A DNA stretch of 64,000 nt from Salipaludibacillus neizhouensis (GCF_002886185.1 NZ_KZ614146.1:2092930-2156929), one strand, 5' to 3'. Positions 43,998 through 56,175 are shown, numbered from the stretch's first letter. A program made the numbers and translations. The notes: a model not told the origin generated them from the sequence alone.

Positions 43998-46900
43998 TTA
44001 AAATAAAGAAAGTTGATTTGAATCTGACATCCCGTCTAAACAACCATGATCGTCTAAACTTTCGAGAACAGTTTTTGTAATCTTACTTCGCTCCCGTAAG
44101 TCTTGCTTAGAAATAAATTCTCCATCTTCCCTAACTGTTTCAATATTTATAGCCGCATTTGTTCCAACACCAGTTATCGCATTAAAAGGTGGGATGAGAG
44201 TATCTCCATCGACAATAAATTCTGTTGCCTTAGAGCGGTAAAGGTCAGCTTTTTGGAAAGAGAATCCCCTTTCACACATTTCCAAGGAAAGCTCAAGTAC
44301 TGTTACAACACTTTTTTCTTTTGGAGAAGCATCGAATCCTTTACGATAAATCTCTTCAATTCTTTTACGAATCGTTGCAGACCCTCGTACCATTGTATCC
44401 AATTCAAAATCATCCGCTCTAACCGTAAAATATGCTGCATAAAATAATATTGGAAGATGTACCTTGAAATAAGCTATTCGTACTGCCATTAATACATATG
44501 CCGTGGCATGTGCCTTAGGGAACATATACTTTATTTTCAGACATGAACCAATGTACCAATCTGGTACACCATGCTTTTTCATTTCCTCAATCCATTCTTC
44601 CTGCAGTCCTTTTCCTTTACGGACAAATTCCATAATTTTAAAAGCCAAAGAATGTTCTACACCTTTATATATGAGGTAAACCATAATGTCATCACGGCAA
44701 CCAATAACATCTTTTAATACACACGTACCCTGCGCGATAAGATCAGCTGCATTATTTAACCATACGTCTGAACCATGCGATAGCCCTGAAATTTGAACAA
44801 GCTCACTGAAAGAATTAGGTTTTGTTTCTTCTAACATTTGCCGAACAAAACGTGTCCCAAACTCCGGTATGCCATACGTCCCCGTCTTACACATAATCTG
44901 TTCTGCCGTAACTCCTAAAGGTTGTGGTCCTGCAAATATTTTATATACTTCTGCATCATCCACAGGTATATCATTTGGATCAATACCACTTAGGTCTTGA
45001 AGCATTCTGATAACTGTAGGATCATCGTGACCGAGAATATCCAGCTTCAACAAATTATCATGAATAGAATGAAAATCATAATGAGTGGTTTTCCAATCAG
45101 ATTGGTTATCATCAGCAGGGTATTGTATCGGTGAAAAATCATATATATCGAGATGATCAGGTACAACAATAATACCACCCGGGTGCTGGCCTGTTGTCCG
45201 TTTAACACCTGTACATCCAGCTACAAGCCGGTCTATTTCTGCGCCTCTAAGCTGAATATTTTCGTCACCCTCATAGCCTTTGACGTACCCATATGCTGTT
45301 TTATCTGCGACAGTTCCAATTGTACCTGCTTTATAAACATAATCTTCCCCGAATAATTCTTTTGTATAATTATGAGCCTTTGACTGATAATCACCTGAGA
45401 AGTTCAAGTCTATATCGGGAACTTTATCCCCTTTGAAACCTAAAAACGTTTCAAACGGAATATCATGACCATCTTTATTGTACTCTGCATCACATTTCTC
45501 ACAGGATCGATCCGGCAAATCAAAACCTGATCCCACTGTACCGTCATTAAAAAAGATAGAATGATAACAGTTTGGACACACGTAATGAGGAGGTAATGGA
45601 TTCACTTCTGTAATTTCTGTCATTGTTGCAACAAAACTGGAACCAACAGATCCTCTAGACCCAACCAAATAGCCATCCTCTAGCGATTTTTTCACCAGTT
45701 TTTGGGAGATCAAATAGATCACGGAAAACCCGTTACTGATGATACTTGTCAATTCTTTTTCTAATCTGTCAATAAGGAGTTGCGGCAAATCATCGCCATA
45801 AATGCTTTTTGCTCTTGCATAACACATTTCTCTGATTTCCTCATCTGCACCTTCAATATGAGGTGTAAACAATTCATCTGGGATTGGTTTTATGTCATCA
45901 ATATCATCCGCGAAATTCTGAGTATTCGTTACAACAATTTCTTTTGCTTTATCTGCCGGTAAAAAACTAAAGCAGTCAAGCATTTCATTTGTAGACCTGA
46001 AATGAACTTGAGGAAGTGTCTGTTTATTCAACGGATTGGCTCCACCTTGTGAAGCAATCAGGATTTTCCGGTAGATATGATCTTCAGGCTGTAAATAATG
46101 AGCATTACCCGTAGCCACGACTCTTTTTCCTAATTTATCACCAATTAAAATAATATTTTTGATCATATCTTTTAATGCTAATTCATCTCTTACAATTTCT
46201 CGCTCTACTAAATGAATGTAATTACTTGGCGGCTGTACCTCAAGATAATCATAGAAAGCGGCTACCTCTTCTACTTCTTCTGGAGACTTTTGCATAAGAG
46301 CATCAAAAACTTCCCCCTTATCACAAGCAGATCCTATTAGTAATCCTTCACGATGCTTGATCAATTCAGAGCGCGGAACTCTAGGCACGCGGAAAAAATA
46401 GTTCAAATGTGATAATGACACAAGTTTATAAAGATTTTTTAACCCTGCTTTCGTTTGAGCATATACCGTACAATGATTTGGACGTTGTTTCTTATAATCG
46501 TCTTTAGATGTCTGATCATTCAATTGGTGATGAACTAAAATTTCTTTTTCTGTGGCATCTTTAACCATTTTCCAAAGGAGATGGCCAGTGGCTTCAGCAT
46601 CGTAAATCGCTCTGTGATGTGCCACTAATTCGATATTAAATTTCTTACACAACGTATTCAGCCGGTGGTTTTTAAACGTAGGATATAGAAACCGGCCTAA
46701 TTCCAATGTGTCAATAACAGGATTAGTTACTTTTTCAAAGCCGATCTTTTGATAACCTGCATTCAAAAATGCCATATCAAAGCTTGCGTTATGGGCAACG
46801 AGGGTATCGTTTCCGATCCATTCATGAAACTTTTTTAGTACATCTTCAATTTCTGGTGCAGTTTCTACCATATCATCTGTAATTCCCGTTAAATCAATAA

Positions 46901-48299
46901 TCAATGGACTTAGTTTCTCGTGTGGATTTGCAAATGATTCAAACTTGTCAACCACTTCACCATCTTTTATTTTCACTGCTGCTAACTCAATAATAGTATT
47001 ATAAATAGCAGACAAGCCCGTTGTCTCCACATCAAAAACGACATACGTTTCATCTTGAAGCACACGGTCAGAAGGGTTATATGCAATTGGAACACCATCA
47101 TTTACTAAATTAATCTCTACCCCATAAAGAATTTTTATATCATGTTTTTTCCCTGCACCAAAAGCTTCCGGAAAAGATTGCAGCACGGCATGATCGGTCA
47201 ACCCAATTGCTGGATGCCCCCATTTTTTGGCTTGTTCTATATAAGAGCTAACTGGCGTTACAGCATCCATTTGACTCATCGGCGAATGAAGGTGCAGTTC
47301 TACTCTCTTCTCATCTTTAGGAGCGCTATCTTGTCGTTCCGCTTTACGGATCTGTTCAAAATCTTTCGCCATCATTACTAAGTCTCGAATAAATGTGTCA
47401 AATTGCACACTCCCTCTTACCTTTATCCACATTCCTTTCGTAATAGATTGAAAGACTGGGACATCTTCTTTATCATTCGAAAACATTTTTATAGTTAATG
47501 AATCTGTATAGTCTGTTATTTTAAAGGTTAATAACGTCCGTCCACTTTTTAACTCCTTCGTTTCTACATCAAAAACCAAGCCTTGAATAGTAATTCGTCT
47601 CTCTTCCTCGATAATGTTTTCAATAGGCTGAGGATCGTCTTTAATTTGAACGCCCATCGTAACTTTTCTATTATGTTGGAGCTCTTTTGCTTTTTCATCG
47701 TATTTCTGTTTTTCAAGCATTGCTTCCACGATCTTATTTTGATCTTCTTCCATTTTTTGCTCTGCGAACCGGTCCATTGCTTCTTGTGATTCCTTCACCG
47801 TAGTCTCTAATTGAACATTTCCAAATCCTGAATCTTGGAATACTTCTTTCAAAGGACCCAACACTCTTCGATGGAGCATCTCTGCTTCCGTTTCATTAAG
47901 CACTGCAATGATAACTTTCCTACCGTCTATCACTGGCACTTGTTCTTGCAACCGCTGAATAAGACCGTTAGTAGTATGCCTCACTTGTTCTACGAAGTAA
48001 GGCCAATATTCATTTATATGTTTCGTAATATCACTGTTTTCCTCATAATCTATCATAATACTTACATCTGCAATATGTTGAAGACCTTGAGTAATACGAC
48101 TTTTAAACAGTTCAAAAGCAGTATAAGGCAGAACTTTAGGTATCATAAACGAAAATTTCCATCTGCGCTCTTTTTGATACACTTCAAGTTTTTGTATATA
48201 TGAGCCCTGTAACTGATTTGAAATGATTTCATCAGGCATCACAACTTGCTCCATTAAGAGGTTAAATCGCTCCTGCCTAATTTCAATTTCATTACTCAC
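43998..48299 (-). CDS. polC: DNA polymerase III PolC-type alpha subunit
   Basis: The 1433-residue replicative polymerase of Firmicutes. In order it has an N-terminal domain, an OB fold ([19 protein letters not shown]), a PHP domain ([16 protein letters not shown]) split by a proofreading exonuclease ([12 protein letters not shown] to [14 protein letters not shown]), a zinc-binding CPNC/CEKC segment, the palm with [12 protein letters not shown], and the C-terminal clamp-binding QLSLF. A longer frame starts at 48329, but GGAGGGG lies inside it and the GTG at 48299 has ideal spacing. The longer N-terminus would be encoded by a dispersed repeat, another reason to reject it. Confidence 0.97.
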   Translation of the reverse strand: MSNEIEIRQERFNLLMEQVVMPDEIISNQLQGSYIQKLEVYQKERRWKFSFMIPKVLPYTAFELFKSRITQGLQHIADVSIMIDYEENSDITKHINEYWPYFVEQVRHTTNGLIQRLQEQVPVIDGRKVIIAVLNETEAEMLHRRVLGPLKEVFQDSGFGNVQLETTVKESQEAMDRFAEQKMEEDQNKIVEAMLEKQKYDEKAKELQHNRKVTMGVQIKDDPQPIENIIEEERRITIQGLVFDVETKELKSGRTLLTFKITDYTDSLTIKMFSNDKEDVPVFQSITKGMWIKVRGSVQFDTFIRDLVMMAKDFEQIRKAERQDSAPKDEKRVELHLHSPMSQMDAVTPVSSYIEQAKKWGHPAIGLTDHAVLQSFPEAFGAGKKHDIKILYGVEINLVNDGVPIAYNPSDRVLQDETYVVFDVETTGLSAIYNTIIELAAVKIKDGEVVDKFESFANPHEKLSPLIIDLTGITDDMVETAPEIEDVLKKFHEWIGNDTLVAHNASFDMAFLNAGYQKIGFEKVTNPVIDTLELGRFLYPTFKNHRLNTLCKKFNIELVAHHRAIYDAEATGHLLWKMVKDATEKEILVHHQLNDQTSKDDYKKQRPNHCTVYAQTKAGLKNLYKLVSLSHLNYFFRVPRVPRSELIKHREGLLIGSACDKGEVFDALMQKSPEEVEEVAAFYDYLEVQPPSNYIHLVEREIVRDELALKDMIKNIILIGDKLGKRVVATGNAHYLQPEDHIYRKILIASQGGANPLNKQTLPQVHFRSTNEMLDCFSFLPADKAKEIVVTNTQNFADDIDDIKPIPDELFTPHIEGADEEIREMCYARAKSIYGDDLPQLLIDRLEKELTSIISNGFSVIYLISQKLVKKSLEDGYLVGSRGSVGSSFVATMTEITEVNPLPPHYVCPNCYHSIFFNDGTVGSGFDLPDRSCEKCDAEYNKDGHDIPFETFLGFKGDKVPDIDLNFSGDYQSKAHNYTKELFGEDYVYKAGTIGTVADKTAYGYVKGYEGDENIQLRGAEIDRLVAGCTGVKRTTGQHPGGIIVVPDHLDIYDFSPIQYPADDNQSDWKTTHYDFHSIHDNLLKLDILGHDDPTVIRMLQDLSGIDPNDIPVDDAEVYKIFAGPQPLGVTAEQIMCKTGTYGIPEFGTRFVRQMLEETKPNSFSELVQISGLSHGSDVWLNNAADLIAQGTCVLKDVIGCRDDIMVYLIYKGVEHSLAFKIMEFVRKGKGLQEEWIEEMKKHGVPDWYIGSCLKIKYMFPKAHATAYVLMAVRIAYFKVHLPILFYAAYFTVRADDFELDTMVRGSATIRKRIEEIYRKGFDASPKEKSVVTVLELSLEMCERGFSFQKADLYRSKATEFIVDGDTLIPPFNAITGVGTNAAINIETVREDGEFISKQDLRERSKITKTVLESLDDHGCLDGMSDSNQLSLF

Positions 48300-48315
48300 T
48301 TTCTTCCCCTCCATT

Positions 48316-48340
48316 AAGAAAAACGGCATAGCCGTCTTTT
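48316..48340. repeat. Dispersed hairpin repeat just upstream of polC
   Basis: Same core as at 22267 (AAGAAAAACGGCATAGCC, CGTCTTTT). On the polC strand it reads ACGGC-TAT-GCCGT followed by TTTTC, a small terminator-like hairpin ending only about nine bases before the GGAGGGG site. Confidence 0.7.
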
Positions 48341-48351
48341 ATTAATCTTCT

Positions 48352-48375
48352 AAGAAAAACTGCATGGCAGTCTTT
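48352..48375. repeat. Second, tandem copy of the hairpin repeat before polC
   Basis: AAGAAAAACTGCATGGCAG followed by TCTTTG keeps the plan but with compensating changes in the stem (ACTGC/GCAGT), so base pairing is preserved. Confidence 0.6.
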
Positions 48376-48503
48376 GAAAAATTAAAACATCTAGTTTTGC
48401 TTCGAAGAAAACAACAATACAAACTTCGTTGATTACGCGCAGCCTATTAAAGAATTATTATACTTTCTTACCTTTATCTTGTAAAACCAGGTGTTTCATT
48501 ACT

Positions 48504-48553
48504 ATGAGGGTGCATCATAGAGTCAGTTATCGACTTTATGAACGCACCCTCAT
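48504..48553 (-). terminator. proS terminator
   Basis: ATGAGGGTGC and GCACCCTCAT form a perfect 10-bp stem after the proS stop. The loop is long (about 30 bases) and the T run weak, so efficiency is uncertain. Confidence 0.6.
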
Positions 48554-48561
48554 TATAAAAA

Positions 48562-50262
48562 TTATCTAACAGTTTTAGCTAAGAATTCCAGGAGATCATC
48601 CTCATGAAGTTCTAGCATTTCACCAGTCTTCCTTATTTTAACCTCTACAATGCCATCTGTTGCTTTTTTACCTACAGTAATTCTCACTGGTAAACCATAA
48701 AGGTCTGCATCTTTGAATTTAACACCTGGACGCTCTGTACGGTCATCCAATAAAACCTCAAAATGTTGCTGTTCAAGCTTCTCATATAAAGACTCCGCTA
48801 GAACCCTTTGCTCTTCTTGCTTTATATTTACCGGGATAAGATGGACTTGAAAAGGAGCTACACTGTTTGGCCAAATAATACCATCATCATCGTGATTTTC
48901 TTCTACAATTGCTGCAACTGTTCTGGAAACTCCAATTCCGTAACTTCCCATCACAATCGGTTTAGCTTTTCCTTGGTCATTTAAAAATGTTGCACCTAGT
49001 GCTTCACTATAGCGTGTCCCGAGCTTAAATACATGACCCACTTCGATACCTTCTTTGAAAAGGATTGTTCCTTGCCCATCTGGTGAAGGATCTCCTTTTT
49101 GGATATTTCGGAAATCTCCGTAAGAAGACACTTCAAAGTCTTTATCAGGGTTGACATTCTTAAGATGGGTATCTTTTTGATTAGCTCCTGAGATAGCGTT
49201 AACCATGTACTTCACAGCATGGTCTGCAATAATTTTCACTTTATTATCTATTCCAACCGGACCAATGAACCCAGCCTCTGTTTCAAGCCATGAGCTTGTT
49301 TCCTGATCAGAGGCAAGTTCGACTTGCGTTGCTTCAAAGAAATGTTTGATTTTCACGTCATTTACCTCATGATCTCCACGAACCAGCACAAGTACAGGTT
49401 CTTTATCAACGATAAATAGTAACGATTTCAAGCAGCGTTGCTTGTCCGCTTCCAAAAATGCAGCAACATCGGTTATAGATTTTTTACCTGGTGTTGAAAT
49501 TATTTCTATATCATTGAGGGCTTCACTGGATTTTTCGTAGGCTACATTCACAGGCGCTATTTCAATATTCGCTGCAAAATCTGAAGAATCAGAGTAGGCA
49601 ATCGTATCTTCACCAATGTTAGAAAGAACCATGAATTCATGAGTGTCCTTTCCTCCCATTGCACCAGAATCAGCAACAACTGCTCTGAAATTTAATTCAC
49701 AACGCGTAAACACATTCTTGTAAGCCTCATACATTTTATTATAACTTTCATCTAATCCTTCAAAACTCGTATCAAACGAATAGGCATCTTTCATTAAAAA
49801 CTCCCGGCCACGAAGAATCCCAAATCTAGGTCTTCTCTCGTCACGGAATTTCGTTTGAATCTGATATAACGTCATTGGAAGTTTTTTATAGGAACCAACA
49901 GCATCTTTTACTAGGCTCGTAATTACTTCCTCATGTGTTGGTCCTAAGGCAAACTCACGGTTATGTCTGTCTTTAAATCTCATTAACTCAGGTCCATAAG
50001 CTTCCCAACGCCCTGACTCTTGCCAGAGTTCCGCAGGTTGAATAGCCGGCATCAATAACTCCTGTGCCCCAGCACGATTCATTTCTTCACGGACAATTGT
50101 TTCCACCTTTTGCAACACTTTCATACCTAAGGGTAGAAACGAATAAACTCCAGAAGCACTCTGACGAATCAACCCGGCACGAAGCATTAATTGATGACTC
50201 TTTACATCAGCATCTGCCGGTATATCTCGTAACGTAGGTGCTAAATATGTACTTTGTCTCAT
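48562..50262 (-). CDS. proS: Prolyl-tRNA synthetase
   Basis: A 566-residue class II synthetase of the bacterial type. It has the class II motif 2 ([21 protein letters not shown] region), the inserted editing domain that clears mischarged alanine (about residues 230-390) and the C-terminal anticodon domain ([13 protein letters not shown]). The start is ATG at 50262 behind GGGGTGG; a TTG five codons upstream overlaps that site. It follows rseP, as in B. subtilis. I see no intact T-box in the 260-base leader. Confidence 0.96.
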   Translation of the reverse strand: MRQSTYLAPTLRDIPADADVKSHQLMLRAGLIRQSASGVYSFLPLGMKVLQKVETIVREEMNRAGAQELLMPAIQPAELWQESGRWEAYGPELMRFKDRHNREFALGPTHEEVITSLVKDAVGSYKKLPMTLYQIQTKFRDERRPRFGILRGREFLMKDAYSFDTSFEGLDESYNKMYEAYKNVFTRCELNFRAVVADSGAMGGKDTHEFMVLSNIGEDTIAYSDSSDFAANIEIAPVNVAYEKSSEALNDIEIISTPGKKSITDVAAFLEADKQRCLKSLLFIVDKEPVLVLVRGDHEVNDVKIKHFFEATQVELASDQETSSWLETEAGFIGPVGIDNKVKIIADHAVKYMVNAISGANQKDTHLKNVNPDKDFEVSSYGDFRNIQKGDPSPDGQGTILFKEGIEVGHVFKLGTRYSEALGATFLNDQGKAKPIVMGSYGIGVSRTVAAIVEENHDDDGIIWPNSVAPFQVHLIPVNIKQEEQRVLAESLYEKLEQQHFEVLLDDRTERPGVKFKDADLYGLPVRITVGKKATDGIVEVKIRKTGEMLELHEDDLLEFLAKTVR

Positions 50263-50373
50263 TATAAGCCACCCCAACCTTTACATTAATATTAATCATC
50301 TAAAAAATGTGTTCAAAAAATTTGCCAATGATTTGATTTTCCTCTATAGATCACTTTGGTACAACAGTGAAAC

Positions 50374-50411
50374 GAAGCAACACCCTAAGTTGAAATTAGA
50401 GGTGTCGCTTC
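50374..50411 (-). terminator. Inverted repeat between rseP and proS
   Basis: GAAGCAACACC and GGTGTCGCTTC form an 11-bp stem with one mismatch. No T run follows on the minus strand. AGAGGTGTCGCTTCT here resembles AGAAGTGTCGCCTCT at 4432-4446 in the korA leader. Confidence 0.4.
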
Positions 50412-50522
50412 TAAGTTAAAGCTTTTTTCTTTAAGATTATTAGTTTAATTTAAAAAGCAAGGTACTCAAATCCGCTTAAGGAGTAAGCTGGAAAGGTCAT
50501 CGCTTCCTAGTTGTCTAAACGT

Positions 50523-51782
50523 CTACAAGAAAAATTTATTTATGTCGTTCCACGTCACTGCAAGCATTAATAACATTAGCAGAGCAAAGCCAACAAAGTG
50601 AACGATTCCTTCTTTTTGTGGATCAATTGGTTTTCCTCGAATTGCTTCTAACCCAATAAATATCAGTCGACCACCATCAAGTGCAGGCAATGGTAACAAA
50701 TTAATTATCCCTAAATTAACACTTAAAATTGCTGCCCATTGGAATAAAACTAGAATTCCCATTGCTGCAACTTCACCCGTGTAATTATAAATCCCTACAG
50801 GGCCTGATAAATGATCTAAACTAAATTGTCCGGTGACAAGCATACCTAATGCTTCAACTATGAGCATTGTATACTCATACGTTTGTGTGAAACCGAAAGC
50901 AATTGCACCGCCTATACTCTTTTCAGTTGGCGGATAGATACCTACGACCCCTTCTACTTCATCCTCAGCGCCAATTCTTTCTTGAGGGACTATGTTAACC
51001 TCAAATTGATCTGACCCACGTTCAATTTCAAACTGAAGGTTTTCATTTGGCTGATCTTGGATAATGCTGGTCATATCTTCCCAGGTGGTGACATTTTCAC
51101 CATCGATAGAAAGAACTCTATCTCCACTTTCAAGACCCGCTTCCAAGGCAACACCATCATCCGTTAAATCTCCAACTAACGCTTCATCGACTGGCATACC
51201 AGCAATAAGTGCATAAGCCATTAATATTACAACAGCTAGTACGAAATTCATCATAGGTCCAGCGAAAATAGCTACTGCACGCTGGCCAACTGTTTTAGAT
51301 GAAAACTGACGATCATAAGGCGCTATTTGTGTAGCTAGTTCATCATGAACAAACTCAGCTTTTTCATCTATCTGATAAGTTATTAGTTCCTCTGAATCAT
51401 CTACATACCCTTGTACAAATAAATCATGTTCCATATCTATTTTTTCTACTTGCATCACCTTGCACCCGGGATGTTTAGACTTATTATTAATAATCATACA
51501 ATTTACTTTACCAGAATCATTAAAAAATAGACCAATTTCATAGCCAGGCTTGATTTGAACCATCTCAGGATCTTCTCCAGCCATTCGCACAAAGCCACCT
51601 AATGGAAGGAGCCTAATCGTATATACCGTTTCATTTCGTTTAAAAGAAAATATTTTCGGTCCGAATCCTATGGCGAATTCACGACATAAAATACCGGCCC
51701 TTTTAGCAAAAATAAGATGCCCCCACTCATGTATAAACACAAGTAGTCCAAAGATCACAATTACTGCTATTAAAGTATTCAT
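50523..51782 (-). CDS. rseP: Site-2 intramembrane zinc metalloprotease RseP/RasP
   Basis: A 419-residue M50 protease. HEWGH at residues 18-22 lies in the first membrane helix, a PDZ domain ([21 protein letters not shown]) follows the second, and [13 protein letters not shown] in the third gives the other zinc ligand. In B. subtilis RasP trims anti-sigma factors such as RsiW, remnant signal peptides and FtsL. AAGGGTG precedes the ATG; dxr ends 13 bases upstream. Confidence 0.95.
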   Translation of the reverse strand: MNTLIAVIVIFGLLVFIHEWGHLIFAKRAGILCREFAIGFGPKIFSFKRNETVYTIRLLPLGGFVRMAGEDPEMVQIKPGYEIGLFFNDSGKVNCMIINNKSKHPGCKVMQVEKIDMEHDLFVQGYVDDSEELITYQIDEKAEFVHDELATQIAPYDRQFSSKTVGQRAVAIFAGPMMNFVLAVVILMAYALIAGMPVDEALVGDLTDDGVALEAGLESGDRVLSIDGENVTTWEDMTSIIQDQPNENLQFEIERGSDQFEVNIVPQERIGAEDEVEGVVGIYPPTEKSIGGAIAFGFTQTYEYTMLIVEALGMLVTGQFSLDHLSGPVGIYNYTGEVAAMGILVLFQWAAILSVNLGIINLLPLPALDGGRLIFIGLEAIRGKPIDPQKEGIVHFVGFALLMLLMLAVTWNDINKFFL

Positions 51783-51795
51783 TCACACACACCCT

Positions 51796-52944
51796 TTAAC
51801 TGATATAAGATAACACCTTGTTTCTAATCTCATCATCTAAAGAAATGATTTCTTCCAGTGAAGGATCGTTGGATGGGGTGTGACCATCCAATGCTTTTTC
51901 TACAAAATATTCTATATCTAAAAATGATATTTTTCCTTGTAGAAATAAAGAGACTGCGATTTCATTTGCCGCATTTAATACAGTCGGAGCCGAACCACCT
52001 TGTTTACCAGCCTGATACGCAATTTCCAGACATCTAAATCTCTCTTTGTCCATTTTTTCAAAGTGGAGTGCACCAACTTCCCATAAGTTTAACCTTTCTC
52101 CACCCTTTAAATCAAGCCTCTCAGGTAAAGATAATGCAAACTGAATAGGAACTCTCATATCTGGTGTTCCGAGGTGGGCAAGTACACTACCGTCAATATA
52201 TTCAACCATAGAATGAATAATGCTTTCTTTATGTAAGATAACATCAATTTTATCATAACTCATGTTAAACAACCATTTCGCTTCAATAACTTCCAAGCCT
52301 TTGTTCATCATCGTAGCAGAGTCAATAGTGATTTTAGCTCCCATTTGCCAATTAGGATGTTTTAATGCATCGTTAACCGTTACTCCTTCTAGTTCACTCC
52401 GTGTTAAATTGCGAAAACTCCCACCAGATGCAGTTAAAATTAGTTTAGAGACCTCTTTATCAATGTTACCGTGTAAACATTGGTAAATAGCTGAATGTTC
52501 ACTATCGATTGGTATAAGTTGTACACCGTGTTTTTCAATCATCGCTGTGACAATATGTCCGGCTGTCACTAACGTTTCCTTATTTGCAATTGCTATATCT
52601 TTTCCAGCCTCAATCGCTTTTAAAGTAGGTTCCAAACCTATTCTTCCCATGACGGCATTGACAAGTACTTCCGATTCCCCATATGTAGCAACTTCTATTA
52701 ATCCGTGGTCTCCATAGAGAATGCAGGCAGGATAAGTAATCTGTTGTTTTACTTTTTCACAAACTTCCAGAGATCCTACACTTATAATTTCAGGTTGGAA
52801 TTCTTCAATTTGTGCCATTCCAACCTTTATATTCACACCAAAACTGAGACCTAAAATAGAAAACTTATCAGGATGAGAACGAACAACATCCAGTGTTTGA
52901 ATCCCTATAGATCCAGTTGAACCAATTAAATTAATTTTTTTCAA
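51796..52944 (-). CDS. dxr: 1-deoxy-D-xylulose 5-phosphate reductoisomerase
   Basis: A 382-residue NADPH enzyme of the methylerythritol phosphate pathway to isoprenoids. [15 protein letters not shown] is the cofactor loop, NKETLV and [10 protein letters not shown] are active-site segments, and SGGSFRN lies in the flexible loop. Its position after cdsA and uppS groups isoprenoid supply and use. The start codon is TTG behind GAGAGG, with no better start nearby. Confidence 0.95.
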   Translation of the reverse strand: MKKINLIGSTGSIGIQTLDVVRSHPDKFSILGLSFGVNIKVGMAQIEEFQPEIISVGSLEVCEKVKQQITYPACILYGDHGLIEVATYGESEVLVNAVMGRIGLEPTLKAIEAGKDIAIANKETLVTAGHIVTAMIEKHGVQLIPIDSEHSAIYQCLHGNIDKEVSKLILTASGGSFRNLTRSELEGVTVNDALKHPNWQMGAKITIDSATMMNKGLEVIEAKWLFNMSYDKIDVILHKESIIHSMVEYIDGSVLAHLGTPDMRVPIQFALSLPERLDLKGGERLNLWEVGALHFEKMDKERFRCLEIAYQAGKQGGSAPTVLNAANEIAVSLFLQGKISFLDIEYFVEKALDGHTPSNDPSLEEIISLDDEIRNKVLSYIS

Positions 52945-52973
52945 TGATTAACGCCTCTCTTTTCATGACCAGA

Positions 52974-53765
52974 TTAAATGAATCCAAGCAAATAAATAAT
53001 TGGCATTACAAATATCAAACTGTCAAATCTATCTAAGATACCTCCGTGACCCGGTAACACTTGACCAGAGTCCTTTACTGCATAGTGTCGTTTAAAAGCC
53101 GATTCGACTAAATCCCCTAATTGCCCAGTAATAGAAACAATAAGCATAAACATCATCGTTACAATCCATGATGAGAAAACCGGAATGAAAATTATAAAAA
53201 TTGAGCCGATTAAAACCGCTAGAACAGTACCGCCAACAGCGCCTTCTATCGTTTTTTTCGGACTAATTTCCGGCCAAAGTTTATGTTTCCCAAAACTTCT
53301 TCCAGCAAAATAAGCCCCTGAGTCAGTTGACCAAACGATGGTTAAAATAAAAAATATCACTTCTAGTCCGTTTTCTAAAAATCTGGCATACATAAAGTAA
53401 TGAAAACCAAAACCTACATACACCGAGGCAAGAATGACAAAGCCGGCTTCATCAAAGGAAAAAGAATTTTTCGTTACAACTGTCAATGCTAAAAGAACGA
53501 TAATTAACAGTAAAAATAACTCTAATCTTTGAAGGTGAATCCATTGCATGGACACTAAGTTTTCCGGAACTAATAGGAGAAACATAAAAATAAATGCAAC
53601 AACTCCTTTAACAGAAAACGGTTGGATTCTTTTCATTTTAATTAATTCCCACATTGCAATAGCTGCCAAGGCAATCATTAACAATGTAAAAGGAAGATCC
53701 CCTAAAATAATAAGGCCAAGGAAGGCACTACCCCCAACAACCCCGGTTATAATTCGTTGTTTCAA
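52974..53765 (-). CDS. cdsA: Phosphatidate cytidylyltransferase
   Basis: A 263-residue integral membrane enzyme making CDP-diacylglycerol from phosphatidate and CTP. The family signature is complete in SAFKRHYAVKDSG and LPGHGGILDRFDS near the C-terminus; about eight hydrophobic helices precede it. Its product is the substrate of PgsA. The start codon is TTG with AGGAG eight bases upstream, 15 bases after the uppS stop. Confidence 0.96.
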   Translation of the reverse strand: MKQRIITGVVGGSAFLGLIILGDLPFTLLMIALAAIAMWELIKMKRIQPFSVKGVVAFIFMFLLLVPENLVSMQWIHLQRLELFLLLIIVLLALTVVTKNSFSFDEAGFVILASVYVGFGFHYFMYARFLENGLEVIFFILTIVWSTDSGAYFAGRSFGKHKLWPEISPKKTIEGAVGGTVLAVLIGSIFIIFIPVFSSWIVTMMFMLIVSITGQLGDLVESAFKRHYAVKDSGQVLPGHGGILDRFDSLIFVMPIIYLLGFI

Positions 53766-53780
53766 ATTTCCTGCTCCTCT

Positions 53781-54551
53781 CTAAACACCGCCATATCTTC
53801 GCTGTCTCTTTTGATACTCCCGGATCGCTTCATCAAAATGCTCCTCTGCAAAATCCGGCCAGAGTACTTTCGTAAACCAAAACTCGGAATAGGCTAATTG
53901 CCAGAGCATAAAGTTGCTAAGTCTAATTTCTCCACTGGTTCTAATAAGTAAATCTGGTTCAATAAGATCCGAAGTCATCAGATGGTTGGAAAGCATCGTT
54001 TCAGATACGTCATCTATGTGTATAATCCCATTCTCTATATCTCTGTAAATTGATTTCATTCCATCAAGGATTTCTGACCTGCTGCCATAATTAAGTGCAA
54101 AATTCAAGATAAGTCCATTATTATTCTTTGTTTTCTCAATAGCATTATCTACTGCTTTTTTCGTATAATCAGGTAATTTCTCGCGATCACCAGTAATTCT
54201 GATGACAACATTTTCTTTGATCAGTTTTGGTAATTCAACACTTAAATAGCGTTCTGGGAGTCGCATTAGAAAATCAACTTCTGTTTTAGGTCTCTTCCAG
54301 TTTTCAGTTGAAAATGCATAAAGTGTTAAAACTTTAATACCTAGATTATTAGAGTAACGGACAATCTTTTTTATAACACTCATTCCTTCACGATGTCCTG
54401 CTATACGAGGAAGACCTCTTTTTTTGGCCCAGCGCCCATTTCCATCCATGATAATTGCAACGTGATTCGGGATGTTTTCTTGTGAGATTAAAAGAGTAGG
54501 ATCTTCATTTGGTTGTCCGTTTTTATTACGGCCTGTTAATTTATCAAACAT
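53781..54551 (-). CDS. uppS: Isoprenyl transferase (undecaprenyl diphosphate synthase)
   Basis: A 256-residue cis-prenyltransferase that makes the C55 lipid carrier for peptidoglycan and teichoic acid synthesis. IIMDGNGRWAKKRGLPR holds the catalytic aspartate and diphosphate-binding loop; TLYAFSTENWKRP and RTSGEIRLSNFMLWQ are the other conserved regions. GGGGG is followed by A-rich sequence and the ATG. A 295-base gap separates it from frr, which has a terminator, so it probably starts a new unit with cdsA, dxr and rseP. Confidence 0.96.
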   Translation of the reverse strand: MFDKLTGRNKNGQPNEDPTLLISQENIPNHVAIIMDGNGRWAKKRGLPRIAGHREGMSVIKKIVRYSNNLGIKVLTLYAFSTENWKRPKTEVDFLMRLPERYLSVELPKLIKENVVIRITGDREKLPDYTKKAVDNAIEKTKNNNGLILNFALNYGSRSEILDGMKSIYRDIENGIIHIDDVSETMLSNHLMTSDLIEPDLLIRTSGEIRLSNFMLWQLAYSEFWFTKVLWPDFAEEHFDEAIREYQKRQRRYGGV

Positions 54552-54783
54552 GCTTTTTTCCCCCAGGCGGTTTGAAATTCAAATAATGACATTTTTTATA
54601 TGTATCATACACTTTACCATCTTTGCACATATGTTATCGACCTGAAATGTTAATGTGGAATATATTGGTCCCTTTTTATATTCTACCATGAACAAGCTTA
54701 TCGTATAAGATGAAAATTTGTAAATGGTCAACACCATATTCATTTAGTATTTCAAGATCTATTGAACATACTCAATTAAATTG

Positions 54784-54813
54784 AAAAGACCCTCTATCTC
54801 GAGAGGGCCCTTT
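54784..54813 (-). terminator. frr terminator
   Basis: The plus-strand arms AGACCCTCT and AGAGGGCCCT form a stem with a G-T pair, followed on the minus strand by TTTTC. It lies about 35 bases after the frr stop. Confidence 0.78.
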
Positions 54814-54846
54814 CTCACATTTTTAATTATATACAATTAAGAAAGA

Positions 54847-55404
54847 CTAGACCTCACGAATACTTTCTTCCTTGACTTTAGAAATACTATCGATATTACT
54901 AATTGTGGAATCTGTAAGTTTTTGAACTCCATCTTGCCCACGACGAAGTTCATCTTCTGTTAATTCACCATCTTTTTCTTTCTTCTTTAGTTCGTCATTC
55001 GCATCCCGGCGTACATTACGAACAGCAACTTTAGCTTCCTCTGCGTAACGACCTACTATTTTAACGAGATCATTACGACGTTCTTCTGTTAGTGCAGGAA
55101 TCGTAATTCGAATGATATTACCGTCACTGGACGGCGTTAATCCAAGGTCAGCTTTTTGAATAGCTTTTTCGATATCAGAAATAGAAGATTTATCGAACGG
55201 CTGAATTAAAAGCATTCTTCCCTCAGGAACAGTTATGGAAGCAAGTTGATTTAACGGCGTCATCATACCGTAATACTCTACTTGAACCTTGTCTAATATA
55301 GATGGATTGGCTCTGCCTGCCCGTAACGTGCCTAATTCTCTTTCATACGCCTCAACTGACTTTTCCATTCGCTCTTTTGCTTGTTTTAATACTTCGTTTG
55401 ACAT
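54847..55404 (-). CDS. frr: Ribosome recycling factor
   Basis: A 185-residue protein that splits post-termination ribosomes with [38 protein letters not shown] and the C-terminal [21 protein letters not shown] are typical. AAGGGGGAA precedes the ATG, only four bases after the pyrH stop. Confidence 0.97.
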   Translation of the reverse strand: MSNEVLKQAKERMEKSVEAYERELGTLRAGRANPSILDKVQVEYYGMMTPLNQLASITVPEGRMLLIQPFDKSSISDIEKAIQKADLGLTPSSDGNIIRITIPALTEERRNDLVKIVGRYAEEAKVAVRNVRRDANDELKKKEKDGELTEDELRRGQDGVQKLTDSTISNIDSISKVKEESIREV

Positions 55405-55408
55405 TATT

Positions 55409-56131
55409 TTACTTCCCCCTTATTATTGTTCCAATTTCTTCACCTAACACAGCTCGTTTTATATTGCCTTTTTCCGCGATAGAGAAAACAATTAACGGGA
55501 TATTGTTATCCATACATAGAGACGAAGCCGTGGAATCCATAACAGCCAAACCGTCCTTTAAAATATCTAAATAAGTTAACGTATCATATTTAACCGCAGT
55601 TGAATCAATGCTAGGATCAGCGCTATATACACCATCCACATTGTTCTTGGCCATTAAAATGACATCCGCTTCAATTTCAGCTGCTCGTAATGCGGCTGTT
55701 GTGTCTGTTGAAAAATAAGGATTACCCGTACCGGCAGCAAAAATGACCACTCGTTTTTTCTCAAGGTGGCGTATTGCTCGGCGTCTTATGTATGGTTCGG
55801 CTACTTGTCTCATTTCAATGGAGGATTGAACTCTTGTTTGAACCCCTATATTCTCCAAGCTGTCTTGGAGTGCTAATGAGTTCATTACTGTAGCAAGCAT
55901 TCCCATATAATCTGCGGTTGCCCGGTCCATACCTTTAGCGGCTCCGGCCATTCCCCGCCAAATATTGCCTCCTCCAACAATAATTGCAACTTCAACTTTC
56001 AGAGCGACAATATCTTTCACCTGATCAGCGATGGATTGGATCATTGTTGGATCAATACCGAATCCTTGATCTCCTGATAACGCTTCACCACTCAATTTTA
56101 ACACAATTCGGCTATACTTTCGCTCCTCCAT
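55409..56131 (-). CDS. pyrH: UMP kinase
   Basis: A 240-residue amino-acid-kinase-fold enzyme that phosphorylates UMP to [22 protein letters not shown] and [19 protein letters not shown] are the nucleotide-binding regions. An ATG at 56143 gives four more residues, but GGAGGG lies between the two, so the ATG at 56131 is preferred and yields the usual family length. A terminator-like hairpin between tsf and pyrH may reduce read-through from rpsB-tsf. Confidence 0.96.
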   Translation of the reverse strand: MEERKYSRIVLKLSGEALSGDQGFGIDPTMIQSIADQVKDIVALKVEVAIIVGGGNIWRGMAGAAKGMDRATADYMGMLATVMNSLALQDSLENIGVQTRVQSSIEMRQVAEPYIRRRAIRHLEKKRVVIFAAGTGNPYFSTDTTAALRAAEIEADVILMAKNNVDGVYSADPSIDSTAVKYDTLTYLDILKDGLAVMDSTASSLCMDNNIPLIVFSIAEKGNIKRAVLGEEIGTIIRGK

Positions 56132-56175
56132 AGTACCCTCCATTTTATATTATGTATTTTAACTAATACTCTTAG

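Noticed and set aside
50278-50522. Possible T-box leader for proS
   Set aside because: AGGGTGTTGCTTCG resembles the T-box core at only 10 of 14 positions, and no specifier stem or antiterminator pair could be found.
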